Origin: Liolophura sinensis
Taxonomy: Eukaryota > Mollusca > Polyplacophora > Chitonida > Chitonidae
Length of the DNA: 64,000 bases
NCBI RefSeq assembly: GCF_032854445.1
Contig: NW_027018054.1
Coordinates: 36,041-100,040, forward strand
Direction of reading: 5' to 3'
Position 1 is the first letter of the stretch. Every line of letters begins with the position of its first letter. Below are positions 49,920-61,434 of this stretch, one piece after another. The notes under the pieces were generated by a model. The model did not search any database. It had not been told where the DNA came from and was given only the letters and a program-made list of their open reading frames with translations. A program made the translations under genes and the position numbers.

Positions 49920-52040
49920 TGTCTTCTTTAGACAAAATTATACAGTGGAATTGTCGAGGTCTTAAGGCAAATTTTACAGAAATAACACAGCTAGTTCAGT
50001 CTTTGAATCCAGTTGCCCTTTGTCTTCAGGAAACTCACCTGAAGACATCAGGCAAAGCTAAAATAACTCCTAAAAATTATTCACTTTATAGCACCTATTG
50101 TACTGAAGAAGAGCGGGCTGCTGGCGGCTCCTCGATCTTCATAAATAACAATATTATCCACAGCCCTCTTGCTCTGCATACAGAGCTTCAGTCTGTGGCC
50201 GTTCGTGTTTCATTGTCTAAAACAATCACATTATGTTCAGTGTATATTCCTCCGAACATTTCTTTGTCAGCTTTACAGTGACATAATTTAACAGAACAAT
50301 TGCCAAAACCTTTTATAATACTGGGAGATTTTGATTCCCATAATCCGCTATGGGGCAGAAATAACATAAATAATAAGGGCAAGATAGTCGAAGTCTTCTT
50401 ATCGAAGGAGGAACTGTGTTATTTCAATGACGGTTCTAATACCTATTTACATCCAGGCAATGGCACTTATTCTGCTATCGATCTCACTATCACAGATCCA
50501 TCATTTCTCCTTAATTTTCCTTGGAAGGTGCATTTTGATCTCTGTGGTAGTGACCATTTTCCTATAATCCTAGAGCATATCATTTCTTATTCTTTAGAAC
50601 GTGTAGCTAAAATTCGATAAAGCAGACTGGATCGCATTTGAGATGTTATGCGAGGCTGCGAGGTTCCAGAGACTCTCAATGCAACAGATGATCCGATATT
50701 AAAATTTAATGAGCTTGTATTACGGGCTGCCGATAGAACTATACCTAAGATCTCGACAAATCCCAAATCCAAGAGTAAACCCTGGTACGACAATGACTGT
50801 CGTAAAGCCATCAAGGACCGTAAAAAGGCTGATCAAGTCCAAGAGACGATCTTGCTGGCGGAACTTTGTTTGGGGCATTACCTGAAAAACACCCATGTGT
50901 AAGGTTTGGAACATGGTTCAGAAACTTAAGGGTAGAAATAATGAAGCTAAACTTCAGCATTTAAAAGATGAAGATAGTATATTAACTTCTCCACCTGATA
51001 TTGCAAACAAACTAGCTGAAACAATTTCCAAGAAATCTTCTTCTGAGAATTATATTTTAGTATTCCAACATATTAAAAACCAGGAGAAAATTCAATTGCC
51101 CTTTTCTTCTAAAAATTTAGAAGATTATAATCGTCCTTTTATTATCGATGAACTTAAAACTGCACTAAAAAAGGCCCACAATACTGCGTGTGGGCCTGAT
51201 AACGTATATTATAAGTTTTTGAACCATTTACCACCTGAGCCACTGGAGACTCTCTTGGACTTGCTTAATGATACTTGCATAACTGGTAATTCTCCAGCCT
51301 CATGGAGGGACGCGTGTATTGTCCTTGTTCCCAAACCGGATAAAGGTCATACTGATCCAAATAATTACCGTCCCATAGCTCTTACCAGCCGTGTCTGTAA
51401 AACTATGGAACGGGTGATTAATCATAGACTTGTTTGGTTTCTTGAAACCAACAAGTTACTTTCTAATATACAATGTGGTTTTTGTCAATGTAGATCCACT
51501 ATGGATCACGTTGTTTGATTCGAAACCTTTATACGAGATGCCTTCATGAATAACGAACATGTGGTGTCGATATTTTTTGACCTTGAAAAGGCCTGCAACT
51601 CCACATGTAGATATGGTATTTTAAGACCTTGCGGATAAGGGCCTTAAAGGCCGATTACCAATATTTATATCAGAATTTTTATCTGATCGTGAGTTTAAGG
51701 TAAGGGTTGGGTCCACTCTCTCTGACTCTCATGAGTAGGAGATGGGTGTGCCCCAGGGCAGTATCCTTTCACCAACACTATTTAGCATAAAAATTAATAG
51801 TTTGGCTAAAACATTGACAACTGGCACGGAGGCTTTTTTATATGTAGATGACTTCCTGATATGCTACCGTACTAAAAATATGAATAACATCGAGCGGCAA
51901 CTGCAGCTTTGTCTCAATAATATCGAATAATGGGCAGTTGCCAATGATTTTAGATTTTCTGCGTCTAAAACCGTCGGTATGCATTTTTGTAATCATCGGA
52001 AATTCCATCTAGACCCTGAAGTTAATTTTTATGGTGAACC
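49919..52040 (+). pseudogene. LINE ORF2: AP-endonuclease and reverse transcriptase, broken
   Basis: ATG at 49919. Endonuclease: IQWNCRGLKANF, CLQETHLK, ILGDFDSHNPLWG, AIDLTI and CGSDHFPIIL all in one frame, with stops at 50279 and 50618. Linker: KSKPWYDNDCRKAIKDRKKA. RT in other frames: ACGPDNVYYKFLNHLPPE, NYRPIALTSRVCKTMERVI, FFDLEKACNST (about 51570, catalytic Asp region), MGVPQGSILSP (51742), LYVDDFLICY (active site). The thumb continues to NFYGEPVKI at about 52040. The RNase H-like part and 3'UTR are absent here. Same family as 3960-4500 and 61440-62832. Confidence 0.9.
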
Positions 52041-52049
52041 AGTGAAAAT

Positions 52050-52256
52050 TAACGTACATAACAACCCCACACTTACAAGGTGTACAGCCCCAGTCCTACA
52101 AGGTGTACAACTCCATTTTTACAAGGTGTCCACCTCCACTCCTACAAAGTTTACAGTCCCACTCTTACAAGGTGTACAACCTCAATGTTACAAAGTGAAC
52201 GAGGTGTACAACCCCAGTCTTACAAAGTGTACAGCACCATTTCTACAGTGTGCATA
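52050..52256 (+). repeat. 23-bp minisatellite
   Basis: About eight copies of a unit like tacaaggtgtacaaccccagtct, placed where the LINE breaks off. Confidence 0.9.
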
Positions 52257-52596
52257 CCCCCGTAGGGTTTCCGGGGTGATAAGAGTAGGACTTCAACCAT
52301 CTTGTCAAGAGACGTCCAAGAGACGATCTTGTTGGTGGAACTTTGTAACGGGCATTAGGTCAAAACACTTATGCGTAAGGTCTGGAACATGGTTCAGAAA
52401 CTTAAAGGCAAACATAATAAAGCAAAAGTCCAGCATTTAAAAGATGGAGATAATATATTAACCTCTCCATCTGATATAGCCAATAAATTCGCTGAGAAAT
52501 CCAAGAAATCTTTTGAGAATTATCCTAAAGAATTCCAACATATTAAAAGCCAGAAGGAGAAAATTAAATTGCCCTTTTCTTCTAAGAATTTAGAAT
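52257..52596 (+). mobile_element. LINE leader piece joined to an ORF2 linker piece
   Basis: 52257-52308 is the LINE 5' leader (ccccgtagggtttccgggg). 52310-52596 repeats the LINE region 50835-51120 (MRKVWNMVQKLKGKHNKAK, KLPFSSKNLE), so most of the LINE between them is deleted. Confidence 0.85.
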
Positions 52597-52725
52597 GAAT
52601 GAATAAATGAATTATTATGGCTTAACGCCACTTCGGCAATATCTCAGCTATATTGTGGCGGGAACATGTTAAAACCAGGAATCCGTATATAGTTTTCGAC
52701 ATGATCTGATGAACAATTAGAAAAA
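52597..52725 (-). repeat. ATTC-tailed SINE/LINE-tail repeat
   Basis: Complement of 3850-3963: 'taacgccacttcggcaata', 'tctcagctatattgtggcgg', 'gttttcgacatgatctgatg'. Confidence 0.75.
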
Positions 52726-52816
52726 CAGACGAACATTTTAAAAAGTTAAAAAAACTAATGTCAGTTAAAAGTGGATAAGCACAATTACTTTTATTTCATG
52801 CATTGAAATATGTATT

Positions 52817-52817
<1 letters not shown>

Positions 52818-52869
<52 letters not shown>
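52818..52869. repeat. (TA)n microsatellite
   Basis: About 50 bp of TA, directly outside the left end of the candidate element. Confidence 0.97.
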
Positions 52870-52873
<4 letters not shown>

Positions 52874-53299
52874 AAAATTATACCATTGGGTGACCGATTG
52901 GGGTTTCACAGTGTCATTGAGGCGACCCTTTTCATTAGGGCGACCACTGCTGGTCGCCTTAATGTTTGTCCTTATTATTTGTAAAGCCACGCCCAAATTT
53001 GAATGATATAGAAGACTGACAGTGTTGGTCAGCTTAATAGGAAGTTATGAAGCCACCTTTTGACATCCTACCTTCTGTTTGCATCCAGTTTTGTTCACTT
53101 CTAAAATGAGTGGTGTATATCTGGCCTATGGTAAAAAGATGACATTTAGGCGACCACTAAAACTTCTTGTCTTTCACTGGACTTCTCATGTATATGTGGT
53201 AAATAACATGCCTGGTTATGCCATTTTTTTATGCCCCATGTTATTATTGGCTTTTAGTGGAGAAAGTCCCTTGTCTAAGTTTTTTTAACATATATACGT

Positions 53300-53459
53300 T
53301 ATCGGGGGTAAGACACGGCACCGTGCAACGACTATTGGCAATGCTGTCACGAGGCTGTCTGGCACGTTGCAACAGCCAGGTTTAATGTCGCGATGCACAA
53401 GATACGAGTCTGTCTTAGAGTTGCGGAAGAGTTTGGATCGGGAAAGAATGGTCTAAGGT
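53300..53459 (+). other. Exon-like open stretch
   Basis: About 50 codons reading GKTRHRATTIGNAVTRLSGT, LMSRCTRYESVLELRKSLD, ending at aatggtctaag|gtaagcc, a good splice donor. No family recognised. Confidence 0.35.
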
Positions 53460-54451
53460 AAGCCTTTTATGTGTTACTCTGTATAACTACTTAAAATTGT
53501 TTGAAAACCGTGTGATTGTAAAGCTTTTCACAAATTAGGAACAGGTGTACTTGTTTTATTATAGACAGTTAAACGGTTAATTGCTTCACAATCTGCGAAT
53601 CACATTCCCTCGACGTCCCAATAACAACAGCAACAAGACGCGAAAAGGGCTAGCTGAAACTAGCACATGGGAGTTTGTAGGGAATAAGTTGCTGTCTCCG
53701 CATTTCATTTATGCGATGCCATTGTCTTTCGGTTCCTTAGCATGAACATTTGTTAAATAAAGTCACACAGTCAATTAATCAATTTCTGGGGAGCTATTGT
53801 ATTTGTGGGTTGCCAACCTATCAATCGCATTTTTAATGCTTGGCATCAAAAGACAGCAACCTTTTCCCTACAACCTACCGCTTACCGCAACATTAACAGC
53901 CACATGAAAGTTGAAGTAATTCTGCCGACATTAGGCCTACGTTTTAGTTATTTCCTTTTGTCAGTTTATCACATAGAAAGAAACAAGCCAATAGATCTAA
54001 ATGATTCTACAAAATGATGCATACTCACCATTGTTGCCTCCAGCCACCTAACCCTTTTTGCAAATGTTAGGACTGGTAATGCAGTGTTTTTTATGGTGTT
54101 TTGTTTAGTGTACATATGCCTAGAAATGTCAGCAGATATGACTTGAAATGTTGACTAAAAATTAATGGTGCATGTTGGTTTGACTTCCATGTATTTGCTG
54201 CACATGAAAATCTTTAAAACAATGGCAGGGAATCCTGCATAAATTTGTTGTCATCCCAAGTCTAGAACCACATTACGGTTTATCAGCTTTTATACAGTAT
54301 ATTTTCGTGCTTGGGTGGAGTAATTGAAAATAACTTTCTGTTTGTAGATTGAAAGATGTTGAGCAGAGGGAAAAATGGTAAATATTTGCAAACCATACTA
54401 TTACGCGCAGTGAATATGTATGTCGGTCATTTCAAGATCCAAATTGAGGAG

Positions 54452-54565
54452 CGGGCCCTGGCTGCTTGGTTAAGGTGCTAGTCTTTCAATCATAGGTCAC
54501 ATGGGTTGTGGCTTCAATCCCATTCTCGGACACAGAGCTTCAGAGGCTCAGATAAAATCAAGCCT
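54452..54565 (+). repeat. tRNA-like SINE fragment
   Basis: ccctggctgcttggttaagg (A-box-like) and gtggcttcaatcccattc (B-box-like), 45 bp apart. Confidence 0.5.
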
Positions 54566-55626
54566 GCTGAAAATCTATCCTGAACATAGGGTAATTTCAC
54601 TGGTGATTAAAATTAGGCTTCATATTTAATTCGTCAACTTTTTAAAGCTAATTTGAGACCTTGTCACATTGCTAAATAAATGTAAAAACTCTTAAAACGT
54701 ATAATTCTTATCAGTGTTTTGGAATTTCTTTTTTTACAGTACATTGGTCTCCTATTACGTAGTTATTGTTAAAAACTTAGTACATACCATGGGTACTTTA
54801 TAAAATTTATTATATTTTTTTTCAAACCGTGACTGAGCAGGAGGAGGAAGGCAAATCCAATGGAGGATTGTATTTTTTATATAAATTGTTACCTTGATAA
54901 AGATGGACTGGAAATCAAATGGTGAGTTGTGCTTTGTTTTTATATTTAGTATTATGTTACAGTGTGTTTCATTTACAATTAAGTAATAAAAATGGAGGAA
55001 AATGTGATTTAAGTTTTCACAGTATGTAAATTGGTTTCTACTTTCACAGCTTTTATCTGATTTCAGATATCATATACCTGAAGTCATGATTAATGTTGCA
55101 TGAAGCAAAAATCATTCATTGATGGCCAGATTTTATACTTGGACGCCTCAGCTAATTTACAGGGAGGATAATATTGTTTTGTCTGTAACACAGTGTTGTT
55201 CATATGGGCATGATTTGTATCCCAGATTCATACCAGATGGACAAAGTGGTGAAGTCTGTTGAATTTAGACCAGGCTTTACAAATATATTCACATTGACAT
55301 ACTCCATTTTATTATTTCAAAGATTTAAAAATCTTTATAACTTGCTAGCAAGTGTGATGTATGTGTTTGCCTGGGCAGGATATGGTGACCTCAGCATAAT
55401 ATCCAATCTGAATTGTTCATTGAAGATTTTTAAGTCATGTTTTGCATTATTAATAATCAGAAATATTTGTACATGATGTAAGTGAACACAATTTGACATA
55501 TTCAAAGCCAAGATCTGAAGTAGTAATCTTATTCAGTGACATATTTTAAATCTTTGAAATAAGTTATAAAGATTTTTGTCAGGTTTGACTTCTGAGTTTT
55601 CTGAAGGTCTTTGTTTAACATTTCAG

Positions 55627-55793
55627 GCATGGGAGGAGTGTTCACATCAATTGAATTCTGCAAAAGAGATTTCCTTGTGGAGTATGTCTTTGAAAGGCTG
55701 GCAAAAAGGAAGCTGTGGAAAGGGAAAAATTCCATAGACAAGATTGTGGGGTCCTAGCTGGATTTTTCCCCTTTCAGTGGAAAAGCGGAATGG
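55627..55793 (+). pseudogene. SET-domain-like exon, frameshifted
   Basis: A splice-acceptor-like ttaacatttcag precedes MGGVFTSIEFCKRDFLVEY, which resembles the first motif of SET methyltransferase domains (G-x-G-VF … G-D-F-x-x-EY; the second Gly position is shifted and the usual GD is RD). After about 30 codons a frameshift leads to KKEAVEREKFHRQDCG and FFPFQWKSGM, similar to the following SET segment of KMT5A-like proteins, then a splice-donor-like ggtaagt. It is a decayed or host-derived exon; the remaining SET motifs were not found. Confidence 0.5.
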
Positions 55794-56527
55794 TAAGTTC
55801 TGCAACTAAAAGCAGTGTATTTTCCTCATGCCATTCTGTTAATGCTGTAGTCATAGTGCAGAGAATATTTTCTAAAATACATGTTGGACCCCTAGTTTGG
55901 AATTGAATAGCTTTTTAAACAATGCTAATAAACCAGTATGGTTTACGTAGTATTGAGCTGTGCACAGGTAACCACTTTGTTATACCACAGGGGTGATAGC
56001 AAGTCTAAGGTAAGCTAATGCAGTTCCTCATGAAATAAAGCTGCTATAAATGTGTCTCAAACTAAAAGAAGGTACATTTTATATTTTGACTAATAAATTT
56101 CATGGAAGCATTTGGTCTTCGTTGCATGTGCATCCCGTACCAGTTTCAGTTGACATTCATCAGTTTTATTGGATTCCTTATTTACCTGTGAGACACTTAT
56201 ACTAAAAGTTTTGGTCATAAGAAGACCAGTGTGATGTCTCTACTTTTCTATATTTTTCCTCTTACTCTCCAAAACAGCCGTATACAAATGTACACATCCA
56301 CAGACTTGTGTACGTTCAACTTTGAAATTGCGTGGCACTGATAAACAAAATAATATGGATGTGCATATGTGACACACTAGTGTGTACCACTGGTAAACAG
56401 TTGTATTTTCACTGTATGTGAAATAAGAGACATCGAAAATCTTCCTTCTAAGCTTATAGGAATTAACTCAGTATCAAATGCAAAGATAAAAATGACACTA
56501 TTATTTTTCTTTCTGTCGCTCATTCAG

Positions 56528-56589
56528 ACGGCAACTGCAATATGGAGACAAAGCAACATATGGCTGCATCCCATTAATGTCAGAAAGGT
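56528..56589 (+). other. Possible short exon
   Basis: tttctgtcgctcattcag acceptor-like end, about 60 open bases, then aaag|gtgagtg, a donor-like site. The translation is not diagnostic. Confidence 0.25.
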
Positions 56590-56894
56590 GAGTGTTTTTA
56601 TATTAGCATGTATTCCTATAGGGAGCATTTGTTCCTACAGGGAACTTGCTGAGGATACATGTACATTACTTTAATCTGCACTTTTCATTACATTCAGTTA
56701 CAGGGGAATGTACAAGCAATTACTTTTCTGTTCTGTTTCTTTTCTATCCCTTTGAAGCAGATAAGCTCAGTCAGAAATTTATCTGTAAAACAGTGAACAG
56801 TTCAGCTGTATGTAAAAGATCAGAATTATACTTTTTCTACAGGTTTGTACTTTCCTACGCTTTTCCCTTGCTGTGTACCAAATTTTCATGTTTT

Positions 56895-56980
56895 TTTAGA
56901 AGACAGAGCATCGACCTGACAGAGAAGACAGCATTAACAACTAGAGGAAGAGTCTGAATCAGCTGAATCTAGTGATAGTG
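56895..56980 (+). other. Acidic-serine exon-like stretch
   Basis: One frame ends LEEESESAESSDSG immediately before a gtacgt donor-like site. An acidic-Ser linker of this sort often precedes the Trp/PGK-type domain seen at 57.9 kb. Confidence 0.3.
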
Positions 56981-57589
56981 GTACGTACACCAAATGGGTA
57001 CATGTACACCACGAGTGAAATCTGGCAATTTCTGATCCATGACTTCCTCACCATAGGAGCAAAAGTCCTTGAGATAGGAACTTCAAATTTTGGATGTGCT
57101 CAGTTGAGGGTCAACGTATTCACTTTAGGGTTTCCTATTTAAATTGGGTTCATTTCAATTAAATGTCTGGTTCTATGGCAACGAAATATAATAGCCATTT
57201 CAAAGACATGCTGTGAATAGAAACCAAATCAGTTGAGATAGGAACTTCAGATTGGGATACATTATCATTTGAGGGTGAACTAAGACCCTATATAAATTCG
57301 GGTCATTTGGCTTAAATTTCTGGTTTCTGTGGCAACCAACTGTAATAGCCATATGAAGGACAAGATAGGCACATCAGATTTTGGATATGTGTTCAGTTGG
57401 GAGTGAACCAACACCCTATTTAAATGGAGGTTATATTGATTAAATTTCTTGTTTTTATGGCATCCAGTATATCTTACAACTGTTTGGACATGTATCTTTG
57501 TAACAGAATAAAAACTGAGTTTTTTGTGTCTCCTGAAGACTTGACTGAAACACTAGACCAATAAGGGTTTGCACACAGCTGTATTACTT

Positions 57590-57728
57590 AATTTATTTAT
57601 TTGATTTGTGTTTTACGCCGTACTCAAGAATATCACTTATACAATGGTGGCCATCATTATGGTGGGAGGAAACCAGGCAAAACCCGGGGGAAACCCACGA
57701 CCATCTGCAAGTTGCTGGAAGACCGATA
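57590..57728 (-). repeat. SINE fragment
   Basis: 'gtgttttacgccgtactcaa', 'ggtggccatcattatggtgg', 'gggggaaacccacgaccatc', 'gcaagttgctgg': complement of the 42362 family, inserted in the candidate element. Confidence 0.9.
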
Positions 57729-57884
57729 ACTTAATGCTGATGGGATTAAGTGTGCCCAACTGAAACTTGTTTTATATATAGCTTACAGTAGCAGGTATTG
57801 TATGAGATCGCGTAACTTTTCACTTTTATTTTGTGTGTATGTTTTGTAAAAGTTAGGTTGATTTCTTTTTATCCAGCAGACCGA

Positions 57885-58095
57885 GCTTATCATCCAACAG
57901 ACTGAGCTTATCATAGATGGAAGGAAAGTGAAGAAGGGATTGTCAAGGCTCACTTCAATGTTATATGGGTGACAATTATAAAGGATTCCCAGGAAAGAGA
58001 GAAATCAATGTTTTTCTGAAGGATAATCTGTTTGTCTCATTTCCTGTCAAACCATCAAGCCAAGGTTATGAATGAGAAATATAAGCACAGAGTAA
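57885..58095 (+). pseudogene. WKESEEG / PGKREI-type domain exon, frameshifted
   Basis: One frame reads WKESEEGIVKAHF. The next frame reads KGFPGKREINVFLKDN, close to a small helical domain (W-x-E-E-E … HF … PGK-x-E …) found in many invertebrate repeat-encoded proteins. A tandem 25-bp duplication (cagaccgagcttatcat / cagactgagcttatcat) precedes it. Assignment from general pattern memory only. Confidence 0.35.
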
Positions 58096-58099
58096 AGGT

Positions 58100-59435
58100 A
58101 AAAATATAACTTTTTGTAGTTAACCTAGTCACTAGGTTCACAGAGCTTCACTATACTGGCCTTTCTGAGCTGTACAAATAAGCTGCGCATTTTTGGTTAA
58201 AATTTAGAATTTGCTTGACTCATCTGACATCATGATGGCAGTACTTAAGATTTTCTCGGAGTGTGCGTGCTACTTAATTTGAACTGTGATATCTCGGTAA
58301 TTACTCATCATAAATAAAGAGACAAGGTTTTTAAACTCAGGGGTGGAAACTTTATGATCTCGTTTATACCACAGTCTGTTTTTGTTTGTTCTTGTCATTT
58401 ATTTATCATTAAATTCATTATTTCATTAAAAATTTCATAAATTATAATGAATTAATTAGATGCTCTCTGCAACATTGTGAACTGTGGTCTGATTTCAATA
58501 CGTTATTTCTTTGGTTTGCTGTTTGGAATGTCATGTAGTTGCCTATGCATGTAGGTGGCAGAATAATATGTAGTCTCATTCTGTGATTCTCAGTCACATT
58601 TGAAATTGAGCGAATATTTTATTACATTCAATCGAGGAAACTGATTATTTGACTAGTAATGTTGATGAGATTGAGAAGAAATGACAGCGTAGTTGTGTAC
58701 CCATTGCCACAGTCCAGTCTTTACATATATTTCGTAATGGCTGGGCACAATTTTTAAAAAAACAAGACGAATATCAGTCATCTTCATTCAAAAATCTTTG
58801 TAGAGTTTGAGCTTGTGTAGTGAGGCTTCCATTTTAACTCTGTTTCCGCATGAGGTTGAAAGTAAAAAGGTCGGCCAAGTAAGCAGGAAATCATGCTCAT
58901 CGTTATGGATTTACGGTTTGGTGTCAGTGAACAAAAATAAATTGTGTGGCTGGTTGAAAAATGTTTTGCAATAATGTATATAGGAGTGTAATTAATTATT
59001 ATGTCAAAATGCTGAGTAGAATGTGTTAATTAATAGCAGATTGTTGAATTAGTTGATGTGTTAGATGAGAGTCCACTAACATAACCAGGTTTAGCTCCAG
59101 ATATGGTTCTGTATTCCACAACATTACTTGTTCTGTTCGATTCATAATTTTAATCATTGACTGTACTAAAGTGAAATATACATAGATGTGTCACAAACAC
59201 CATTAAAAAACCTCATATATCACATGAAAATTACCTTGAATTGTGAGCATTTAAGATAGGATCCCTTTGTACACACTCCATGCCCATGTTTTTGTGAATC
59301 ATGAAAGTGACAATAAATGGAGCTATGTTCAGTAAGATACACATTGTGTACTTTGTTTTAGATTAGAAGACAGGAAGCAATAACCTCTGTGTTGCTGGTA
59401 TGAAATGTGAACCTATGAGGAATGGGCTTTTAGTA
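58100..59435. other. No recognisable gene in the candidate element
   Basis: AT-rich; no ORF above 60 codons with any domain; no repeats noticed. Confidence 0.4.
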
Positions 59436-59499
59436 CCAATTCATTGCATTTTGGTGATGGTCCAAATCCCGATTATTCACGATTGATAGAAAGCCTTCC

Positions 59500-59880
59500 T
59501 TTTTCGTGTTCAGTCATAGGTCACACCAGAAGTGGGTTCCATTCCACTCTCAAACAGGGAACTTTCAATGTTACCCTTGTTCAGTTGTTTGTGGGGCCTT
59601 GGTGTCAACAGGAAATAGTTGTATATGATGTTACAGGAAGAGCTCACTGTACATCTCCACTCTTTCACCACTGTCAGATACACTCGTATCAGAAGGAGTT
59701 ACAAGTTTCCTCCTATGAGCATATGTCGGATGTGGGAGAGTTTGCCAGTTACTCGGCAAAGGTCGATGGTTTACCGTGGCCACTCTGCTTCCCTCCACCA
59801 CACCAACAAAATCTGGCCGCCATCAAATAATTGATATAGTTTGATGTTAAGCAGCAATCAAAAATCAAAAAACTTGTCCT
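59500..59880 (+). repeat. SINE, diverged
   Basis: 'cagtcataggtcacacc', 'gggagagtttgccagttactc', 'ggccgccatcaaataattg' and 'gatgttaagcagcaatcaaa', the order of head, body and tail seen in tRNA-derived SINEs of this genome. The 128-codon ORF across it is a by-product. Confidence 0.6.
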
Positions 59881-60119
59881 TGGGGCTTGGAGGCTATTAG
59901 TTATAGGCGCCCCTCTCATGTGTATGCTTTTACGACTAGTTAGCCTGCCGTCCACACTTGTGACATGTCAGTTACTTGCGAAAGGAAATCAACCTTTCGC
60001 AAGTAACTGACAACAAAAAATTACAGATTTCTCTGGATCAGAGGATTGCACCCTCACCATATAATACCTTCTAGTTAACACAGTTGATTGGAGTTTTACA
60101 ACTTTAGCCAGACATATTT

Positions 60120-60605
60120 CATAGGTTTGACAACATTCGTAAGGAGGGAGACATATTATATGGGGTCGTCTGAATGACAATGTGTAAACATTAGTCGACC
60201 AAAGGTAGACATGTACAACATTCTGTTATGTGCGGTCGCCTGAATGACACCGTGTAAACACTGGTCTACCAAGGGGATACATTCGACATTCTCATTAGGG
60301 GGCGTCTGAATGACACTGTGTAAAAGATGGTCTACCAAAGGCAGACATATACAGCATTCTGTTTTATGTGATCGTCTGAATGACACCGTGTAAACACTGG
60401 TTGACCAAAAGTAGTTATATACGACATTCTGTTATATGCGGTCGTCTGAATGACACTGTGTAAACACCGGTCGACCAAAGCAGACGTGACATTCTCTCAT
60501 ATATGGTCGTCTGAATGACCCTGTGTAAACACTGGTCAACCAAAAATAGTCATACACGACATTCTCTTATATATGGTCGTCTGAATGACTGTGTGTATGA
60601 AGTAT
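60120..60605 (+). repeat. 69-bp subterminal tandem array, 7 units
   Basis: Units start at the string gtcgtctgaatgacac with starts near 60164, 60234, 60301, 60369, 60437, 60504 and 60574. Each contains gtgtaaacactggtcgacca and 'gacattct-ttat'. Confidence 0.92.
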
Positions 60606-61364
60606 ATGTTGTGTACTTGGGCGACCGTTTTAAAATAAAAAGTCATTTAGGTGACCAGCTTAACTTTGGGCGACCATTCTTGGTGTTTATGGCAATCCTA
60701 TATTTCTAACAACTTTGATATATATACAACATTGTCCTAAAAGGTATGAAAATTGGCATATTTGGGAATACATCTTTACAAGAAGCATAGATAAATAAGT
60801 GGTGTAAAGATAAATAACTCCAAATCAGTGGTGGCTTTAGGAAATCTACACAGGCCTTTTAAAAAGGTACACATTTCTCTCCAAAGGTTCTTGGTGTTTA
60901 TGGGAATCCTATATTTCTAATAACTTTGATATATACAACATTGTCTTAAAAGGCATGAAAGTTTGTCATTTGTGCGACATATTAACACCTAAACACACGG
61001 TCTTATAATAGATAAAATATCACATGAAAATTTGTTATTTGGGGCGACATATACAGATGTGGTCGCCTAAATGCACAAAATGTTTGTGCACAAGGTAATG
61101 TGTCATTTGGGCGACATATATGCGGTCGCCTAAATGACGCATTGACTTTGGGCGACCAGATATATACAGTGAATTGTGTATATTTGTAATTTGATAGATG
61201 ATGAATTATTTTTCTATGCTGTTCGATGTGTAAATGGTTTAAGATGAAAATAAAAAATTTTTGTTCCACAGATGTTTATTTTGAGCGAATATATCAGTTT
61301 ATGAAAGAATGGTTGCCCAAATGACTATTTTTCAGGAATGGTCGCCCAAATATACAATAAAGTG

Positions 61365-61366
<2 letters not shown>

Positions 61367-61424
<58 letters not shown>
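61367..61424. repeat. (TA)n microsatellite
   Basis: About 55 bp of TA, directly outside the right end of the candidate element. Confidence 0.97.
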
Positions 61425-61426
<2 letters not shown>

Positions 61427-61434
61427 TATATATA

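Larger units (their letters stand above)
48187..52040 (+). mobile_element. Near-complete LINE (AP-endonuclease, RT), inactive
   Basis: 5' leader from 48187 (ccccgtggggtttccgggg, then ggtgataagaataggacc); ORF1 from 48809; zinc knuckles at 49300-49470; ORF2 from 49919 with endonuclease and reverse transcriptase. It stops within the RT thumb (52040), where a minisatellite follows. Zinc-knuckle ORF1 plus AP-endonuclease ORF2 places it in the Jockey/I group. Multiple stops and frameshifts. Confidence 0.88.
52880..61360 (+). mobile_element. Candidate large DNA transposon with GGCGACC-rich inverted ends
   Basis: The left end reads cattgggtgaccgatt … tgtcattgaggcgaccc … cattagggcgacc. The right end, complemented, reads atttgggcgaccattc … agtcatttgggcaacca. 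Motif spacing is the same, giving imperfect inverted repeats of about 45 bp. Further GGCGACC/GGTCGCC motifs lie inside both ends (52935-53155 and 60170-61350). Both ends abut (TA)n. The interior is AT-rich with several short exon-like open stretches flanked by splice-like sites (listed). No transposase was recognised. The call rests on end structure, not on a known family. Confidence 0.5.

Noticed and set aside
59444-59830. 128-codon plus-strand ORF
   Set aside because: It covers a diverged SINE; the composition is not protein-like.
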